Assembly (NCBI GenBank): GCA_041287495.1
Contig: JBEULE010000025.1
Location: 1 to 25,032, forward strand
Source of the DNA: JAOABC01 sp041287495
GTDB taxonomy: Bacteria > Aquificota > Aquificia > Aquificales > Hydrogenothermaceae
Length of the DNA stretch: 25,032 bases
Reading direction: 5' to 3'
Of the stretch, positions 21,451 through 25,032 are shown one piece after another (within the stretch, counting starts at the first letter, position 1; every line of letters starts with the position of its first letter). Made by a program: the position numbers and the translations under genes. Under the pieces are notes generated by a model, which was not told the origin of the DNA, made no database searches, and saw nothing but the letters and a program-made list of their open reading frames with translations.

Positions 21451-21544
21451 CAAGTTCCGCGGGGGTGGTTACCTTAAAGGTAGCCTGAGATAATACCCCT
21501 TGAACCTGATGCAGGTAATGCTGCCGTAGGGAAGCGGACTTGGG
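21451..21544 (+). promoter_or_regulatory. TPP (thi-box) riboswitch
   Basis: The conserved aptamer sequence is readable in order: GGGGTG near 21462, a short P3 arm closed by GGTTACC/GGTAGCC, CTGAGAT near 21485, ATACCCC, then TGAACCTGAT, CAGGTAATGCTG and CGTAGGGAAGCGG. P1 pairs CAAG and TCCGC at 21451-21460 with GCGGA and CTTG at 21534-21542, leaving one bulged T. It senses thiamin diphosphate and controls thiC downstream. Confidence 0.96.
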
Positions 21545-21554
21545 ATTTCCTTAG

Positions 21555-21597
21555 CCTCCAAGTCCATTTTCCTTAGGTAGAATACTAAACTTGGAGG
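21555..21597 (+). promoter_or_regulatory. Shine-Dalgarno sequestering hairpin (expression platform of the thiC riboswitch)
   Basis: CCTCCAAGT (21555-21563) is perfectly complementary to ACTTGGAGG (21589-21597), which contains the thiC ribosome-binding site. The same CCAAGT (21558-21563) can instead pair with ACTTGG (21538-21543) in the 3' arm of P1. With TPP bound, P1 holds that arm, so the sequestering hairpin forms and translation is blocked. There is no U-tract, which argues for translational and not transcriptional control. Confidence 0.82.
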
Positions 21598-21604
21598 TAA
21601 AACT

Positions 21605-22969
21605 ATGAGAACTTATGTTCTATCCCGTAGGGGTAAACCAAATGTAACACAGATGCATTTTGCCCGTCAGGGTATAATTACAGAAGAAATGGAGTATGTA
21701 GCAAAGAGGGAAGACCTTCCTGTGGAGCTTGTTAGAGAAGAGGTAGCAAGGGGGAGAATGGTAATACCTGCTAATATCAACCATCTTAACCTTGAACCTA
21801 TGGCAATAGGTATAGCTGCAAAATGTAAAGTAAATGCAAACATTGGAAACTCTGCTATAACCTCAGACATAGAAACAGAACTTGAAAAATTAAGAGTTGC
21901 CCTCAAATATGGTGCAGATACAGTCATGGATTTATCAACTGGTGGCAATTTAAATGAGATAAGAAAAGCCATAATAGAAAACTCTCCTGTGCCAGTGGGA
22001 ACAGTTCCTATATATCAAGCTCTGCAAGAAGTTAGAAGTATAGAAAAACTTACAGAACAGGATATCCTTGATATTATAGAGCTTCAAGCTCAACAAGGTG
22101 TAGATTATATGACAATCCACGCAGGATTACTGAGAGAGTTTTTACCTCTTGTAAATCACAGACTTATGGGAATAGTTTCAAGGGGTGGTTCTATAATAGC
22201 TCAATGGATGGCTATACACGGTAAACAAAATCCACTTTACACAAACTTTGAAAAAATATGTGAGATATTTAAAAAATACGATGTTACATTCTCACTTGGT
22301 GATGGACTAAGACCTGGATGTATAAATGATGCTTCAGATGAAGCTCAATTTGCAGAGCTTAAGGTATTAGGAGAGCTTACAAAGATAGCTTGGAAACATG
22401 ATGTCCAAGTTATGATAGAAGGTCCGGGACACGTTCCTATGGATCAAATAGAGATGAATATCAAGAAACAGATGGAATGGTGTCATGAAGCACCTTTCTA
22501 TGTATTGGGACCACTTGTTACAGACATAGCTCCCGGATACGACCATATAGCTTCAGCAATAGGAGCAGCAATGGCAGGATGGTATGGAGCTTCAATGCTC
22601 TGTTATGTAACACCTAAGGAACACCTTGGACTACCTAATGCCGAAGATGTAAAACAAGGATTAATAGCATATAAGATAGCAGCTCACGCAGCTGACCTTG
22701 CAAGACACAGAAAAGGTGCAAAAGAGTGGGATGATGAAATGTCAAGGGCAAGGTATAACTTTGATTGGGAAAGACAGTTTGAACTTGCTATAGATCCAGA
22801 AACAGCAAGAAAATACCACGACGAAACTTTACCACAGGAAGGTTATAAATCTGCTAAATTCTGCTCTATGTGTGGACCATCTTTCTGTGCTTACAGAATT
22901 TCTCAAAACGTCCAAGAATCTGTAAAAGAAGAAATAAAAAATGTAGAATTTATACCTTTAATAAAATAA
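21605..22969 (+). CDS. thiC: Phosphomethylpyrimidine synthase ThiC
   Basis: 454 residues. A radical-SAM-type enzyme converting aminoimidazole ribotide into hydroxymethylpyrimidine phosphate for thiamin synthesis. The C-terminal cluster motif is CSMCGPSFC (Cys420, Cys423, Cys428). Other hallmarks: PANINHLNLEPMAIG near 56-70, NANIGNSA near 78-85, MDLSTGGNL near 107-115, GTVPIYQAL and the DGLRPG and EGPGHVPMDQI segments of the barrel. Length suits the bacterial/archaeal short form. It follows a TPP riboswitch and its ribosome-binding site is part of the switch. No other thiamin gene is nearby. The product needs an Fe-S cluster, like many targets of the Fe-S block upstream in this window. Confidence 0.98.
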   Translation: MRTYVLSRRGKPNVTQMHFARQGIITEEMEYVAKREDLPVELVREEVARGRMVIPANINHLNLEPMAIGIAAKCKVNANIGNSAITSDIETELEKLRVALKYGADTVMDLSTGGNLNEIRKAIIENSPVPVGTVPIYQALQEVRSIEKLTEQDILDIIELQAQQGVDYMTIHAGLLREFLPLVNHRLMGIVSRGGSIIAQWMAIHGKQNPLYTNFEKICEIFKKYDVTFSLGDGLRPGCINDASDEAQFAELKVLGELTKIAWKHDVQVMIEGPGHVPMDQIEMNIKKQMEWCHEAPFYVLGPLVTDIAPGYDHIASAIGAAMAGWYGASMLCYVTPKEHLGLPNAEDVKQGLIAYKIAAHAADLARHRKGAKEWDDEMSRARYNFDWERQFELAIDPETARKYHDETLPQEGYKSAKFCSMCGPSFCAYRISQNVQESVKEEIKNVEFIPLIK

Positions 22970-22976
22970 CAAAACA

Positions 22977-22994
22977 AGCCCCCCTATGGGGGCT
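22977..22994. terminator. Bidirectional terminator between thiC and the APC permease
   Basis: AGCCCCC (22977-22983), loop CTAT, GGGGGCT (22988-22994). On the minus strand the stem is followed by TGTTTTGTTATTTT, a good U-rich tract for the permease transcript; on the plus strand the tract is short. It lies between the two convergent stop codons. Confidence 0.85.
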
Positions 22995-23000
22995 TCATAA

Positions 23001-24377
23001 TTACTGTTTATTTAAAATACTATTTTTAAATCCATATAGAGCATATATAAGGATTCCTATAAAGCTCCAGATAACAAATCTCACCCAGGTATCAAGAGGA
23101 AGTCCAGCCATAATAAGAAGTAGGAATAAAAGATTTAAAGGTAGTAGTATATTTGGAGCCGGAACCCTAAATAAAGGAGAGTAATCTTTTTTCTGTCTTA
23201 TAACTACTGCTGCTATACCAACCATAAAGTAAGCAAATAGAGTCCCTATATTTACAAGTTCTGCCAATACCTTTAAAGGCAACATTCCGGCAAGTATTGA
23301 TAGGAATATACCACCTGTTATAGTAGCTTTGTAAGGTGTTTTAAATTTAGGATGTATATCAGAAAAGAATTTAAATATAAGTCCATCTCTGGAAAGAGCA
23401 TATAGAACTCTTGTAAATCCTATTCCCATAACAAGCATAACTGATGTGATTGTTATAACTGCACCTATTGATATAAAATCTGCAACCCATTTTTCATTAA
23501 CCTCATACATTGCATAGGCAATAGCATCTGGTTTTCCCTCATACTGTTTATAGTTTAAGATACCTACTAAAACGAAAGATACGGCGATATAAAGGGCTGT
23601 ACTAACTCCAAGAGATATTATTAAACCTTTCGGTAATGTCTTTTGTGGGTCCTTTGTTTCTTCTGCCAATGTGGATACAGCATCAAAACCAAGATAAGCA
23701 AATACTATCAAAGATGCCGCAGTCCATACACCTTTCCAACCGTAAGGTAAAAAGTTTGATGTTATATTTTCAAGATTTACATATTTTAAACCTATGATGA
23801 TAAAAACTAATAGTATTAATATTTTAAGTCCAACTATAAAGTTGTTAAATCTGGCACTTTCTTTTATTCCTATTGTAAGTAGTGTAAATATTCCTACTAT
23901 CCCTAAGAATGCAAATAGGTCTATGAATGTTCCTCTTGAGGAGTCAAATGCCCCTGTTAAGGCTACAGGAAGAGTAAAACCAAAGTTCTTTTCAAGGAAA
24001 GACCTAAGATACCCAGACCATCCAGTTGCAACAGCCGCTGCTGCAACTCCATACTCAAGAAGTATATTCCAGGCAACAAGCCAAGCTATAATCTCTCCAA
24101 GAGTAGCGTATGTATAACTGTATGCACTTCCTGACACAGGGAAGGAAGAGCTAAATTCAGCATACACAAGAGCTGTTATACCTATAGCCACAGCAGAAAA
24201 CACAAAAGATAATATGATACCTGGACCAGCATAAGAAGCTGCAGCCTGTCCAGTTATAACAAAAATTCCGGCTCCTATAATACCTCCAATACCAACAAAA
24301 ACAAGTTCCCATAGTCCCAGACTTCTCTTTAGATTACTCTTTACCTCTCCATACTCTTTTTTCCTTAAAAAATCCAC
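23001..24377 (-). CDS. APC-superfamily amino acid permease (cationic amino acid transporter type)
   Basis: 458 residues with about twelve transmembrane helices. The start is GTG, 5 bases after GGAGG. The first helix has GLWELVFVGIGGIIGAGIFV with the unwound GxIGxGIF substrate-binding motif; helix 3 has SGSAYSYTYATLGE; helix 6 has FAYLGFDAVSTLAEE with the DAVST segment typical of the CAT/YfnA group, followed by TKDPQKTLPKG. This group imports amino acids by proton symport or exchange; the substrate is uncertain. It is divergent from the Nudix gene over 66 bases. Confidence 0.93.
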   Translation of the reverse strand: MDFLRKKEYGEVKSNLKRSLGLWELVFVGIGGIIGAGIFVITGQAAASYAGPGIILSFVFSAVAIGITALVYAEFSSSFPVSGSAYSYTYATLGEIIAWLVAWNILLEYGVAAAAVATGWSGYLRSFLEKNFGFTLPVALTGAFDSSRGTFIDLFAFLGIVGIFTLLTIGIKESARFNNFIVGLKILILLVFIIIGLKYVNLENITSNFLPYGWKGVWTAASLIVFAYLGFDAVSTLAEETKDPQKTLPKGLIISLGVSTALYIAVSFVLVGILNYKQYEGKPDAIAYAMYEVNEKWVADFISIGAVITITSVMLVMGIGFTRVLYALSRDGLIFKFFSDIHPKFKTPYKATITGGIFLSILAGMLPLKVLAELVNIGTLFAYFMVGIAAVVIRQKKDYSPLFRVPAPNILLPLNLLFLLLIMAGLPLDTWVRFVIWSFIGILIYALYGFKNSILNKQ

Positions 24378-24443
24378 CTTTACCTCCGAAATAACTTCAC
24401 AGATATAATATATTTAGAAAATTTTACTACAAAAGAGGAAATC

Positions 24444-24857
24444 ATGGGTATAAAAACACCTTTTGTTGCCGTTGACGGTATAGTTAAAGTTTTTACAGAA
24501 GATGGTAATTTTAGAGGTATAGTCCTTATAGAAAGAAAAAACTTCCCGCAGGGTCTTGCTCTTCCCGGAGGATTTGTAGATGTAGGAGAGTCTGTAGAGG
24601 ATGCTCTTGCAAGGGAGATGAAAGAGGAGATAAATTTGGAGGTTAAGATTGAAAAACTATTCGGAGTTTATTCCAAACCGGGTAGAGACCCAAGATTTCA
24701 TACCGTATCTGTCGTTTTTGTTTGCAGTGCAACGGGAGAACCAAAAGGTCAAAACGATGCAAAAGAAGCAAAAATTTACAAATTAGAAGAAATACCTTTT
24801 GAAAAACTTGTATTTGACCATGGAAAAATTTTACAGGATTATTTGAAAAAAATCTGA
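24444..24857 (+). CDS. Nudix hydrolase (ADP-ribose pyrophosphatase type)
   Basis: 137 residues, single Nudix domain. The box GX5EX7REUXEEXGU runs from Gly43 to Leu65: GFVDVGES then REMKEEINL with Glu49, Arg57, Glu58, Glu61 and Glu62 present; the usual Gly near the end is Asn64. The pattern LALPGGFVDVGES is typical of ADP-ribose or 8-oxo-nucleotide hydrolases. It would clean up ADP-ribose, NADH or damaged nucleotides with Mg2+. A TATAAT at 24404-24409 lies 35 bases upstream. The 3' end contains a promoter for the next gene. Confidence 0.92.
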   Translation: MGIKTPFVAVDGIVKVFTEDGNFRGIVLIERKNFPQGLALPGGFVDVGESVEDALAREMKEEINLEVKIEKLFGVYSKPGRDPRFHTVSVVFVCSATGEPKGQNDAKEAKIYKLEEIPFEKLVFDHGKILQDYLKKI

Positions 24858-24870
24858 TAAAGATTATAAT
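24843..24870 (+). promoter_or_regulatory. Sigma-70-like promoter inside the end of the Nudix gene
   Basis: TTGAAA (24843-24848), a 16-base spacer, TATAAT (24865-24870). The start would be near 24877, leaving a leader of about 114 bases before the ATG at 24991. Confidence 0.6.
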
Positions 24871-24907
24871 ATATAATTAAAGTATCAAGAAAGGAGGTAA
24901 AAAACAG

Positions 24908-24973
24908 TTGACAAAAAGTGTTAAAAAGTGCTTATTTTTGATATGGAGTAGAATTAATTGTTTTAAATGGTAA
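24908..24973 (+). CDS. Possible 21-residue leader peptide
   Basis: TTG 24908 lies 10 bases after a very strong AAGGAGG (24891-24897) and opens 21 codons ending TAA, starting MTKSVKKCLFLIW. It lies between a promoter and the next gene and could be a leader peptide or simply chance. The best ribosome-binding site of the leader serves this frame and not the ATG at 24991. Confidence 0.3.
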   Translation: MTKSVKKCLFLIWSRINCFKW

Positions 24974-24990
24974 AGGTGGTAAGAAAAAAG

Positions 24991-25032
24991 ATGATTACAC
25001 TACAGAAATCTAAAGAAGATAAGTTAAACAAT
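24991..25032 (+). CDS. Start of an unidentified gene, truncated by the window
   Basis: ATG 24991 opens a frame (MITLQKSKEDKLNN) that runs off the right edge. An AAGGTGG site lies about 12 bases upstream. An in-frame ATG at 24967 is possible but has no site. Too short to identify. Confidence 0.45.
   Translation, partial: MITLQKSKEDKLNN

Noticed and set aside
22870..23184. 104-codon plus-strand frame over the thiC end and permease tail
   Set aside because: Runs through the terminator hairpin and is out of frame with thiC; no motif.

Overview
This 25 kb window looks like chromosomal DNA from a low-GC (roughly one third G+C) thermophilic bacterium of the Aquificota, most likely the Hydrogenothermaceae (Sulfurihydrogenibium/Persephonella-like). 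The assignment is inference. It rests on AT-rich, A/G-purine-loaded coding strands, very tight gene packing with overlapping starts and stops, frequent TTG/GTG starts, a histidine-phosphatase-type phosphoserine phosphatase resembling that of Hydrogenobacter, and a microaerophilic/sulfur flavoured gene content. No rRNA, tRNA, CRISPR array, insertion sequence or prophage was seen.

Layout. 1-1.9 kb: tail of an EAL-domain protein, a MarC-family membrane protein (minus), a cytochrome c lipoprotein and a 40-residue membrane peptide closed by a terminator. 2.0-3.6 kb: an unknown 82-residue protein overlapping dapB, which overlaps an AtpZ/AtpI-like gene; then a decayed DUF2267 fragment and a small membrane protein (minus). 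3.7-9.2 kb: one dense plus-strand block of Fe-S/sulfur-transfer genes: Mrp ATPase, a NifS/IscS homologue lacking the PLP lysine, an IscU-type scaffold, a PP-loop ATPase with an NFACT-R-like tail, TusA-like, DUF1858-like, Nfu-like, then aroE. 9.2-10.1 kb: a sulfite-oxidase-like molybdoenzyme and a PerR-type regulator (minus). 10.2-15.6 kb: an Omp85 protein, tatB, tatC, a LOG-family hydrolase, a flavin reductase and fur, many overlapping, ended by a strong hairpin. 15.6-19.2 kb (minus): a class V aminotransferase and a PspA-type phosphatase (probable serine synthesis), HisZ, a terminator, then SlyD. 19.3-21.4 kb: an untranslated region with two minus-strand terminators around a good promoter, a methyltransferase, a ROK sugar kinase and a PTPS-family enzyme of the folate (PTPS-III) type. 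21.4-23 kb: promoter, TPP riboswitch with a readable translational switch, and thiC. 23-25 kb: an APC amino-acid permease (minus), a Nudix hydrolase and the first codons of another gene.

The part most worth a second look is the sulfur block at 3.7-8.3 kb. Its cysteine desulfurase homologue has kept the sulfur-carrying Cys but has Tyr where the PLP-binding Lys should be, together with other PLP-contact changes. It sits directly next to an IscU with all its ligands intact, a PP-loop thiolase-like ATPase and a TusA-like carrier. This suggests a sulfur relay in which the NifS-like protein is not a standard desulfurase. Other notable points are the Cys-less PTPS (a likely FolB substitute), the serine-synthesis pair behind a terminator-containing leader, and the thiC riboswitch with mutually exclusive hairpins.
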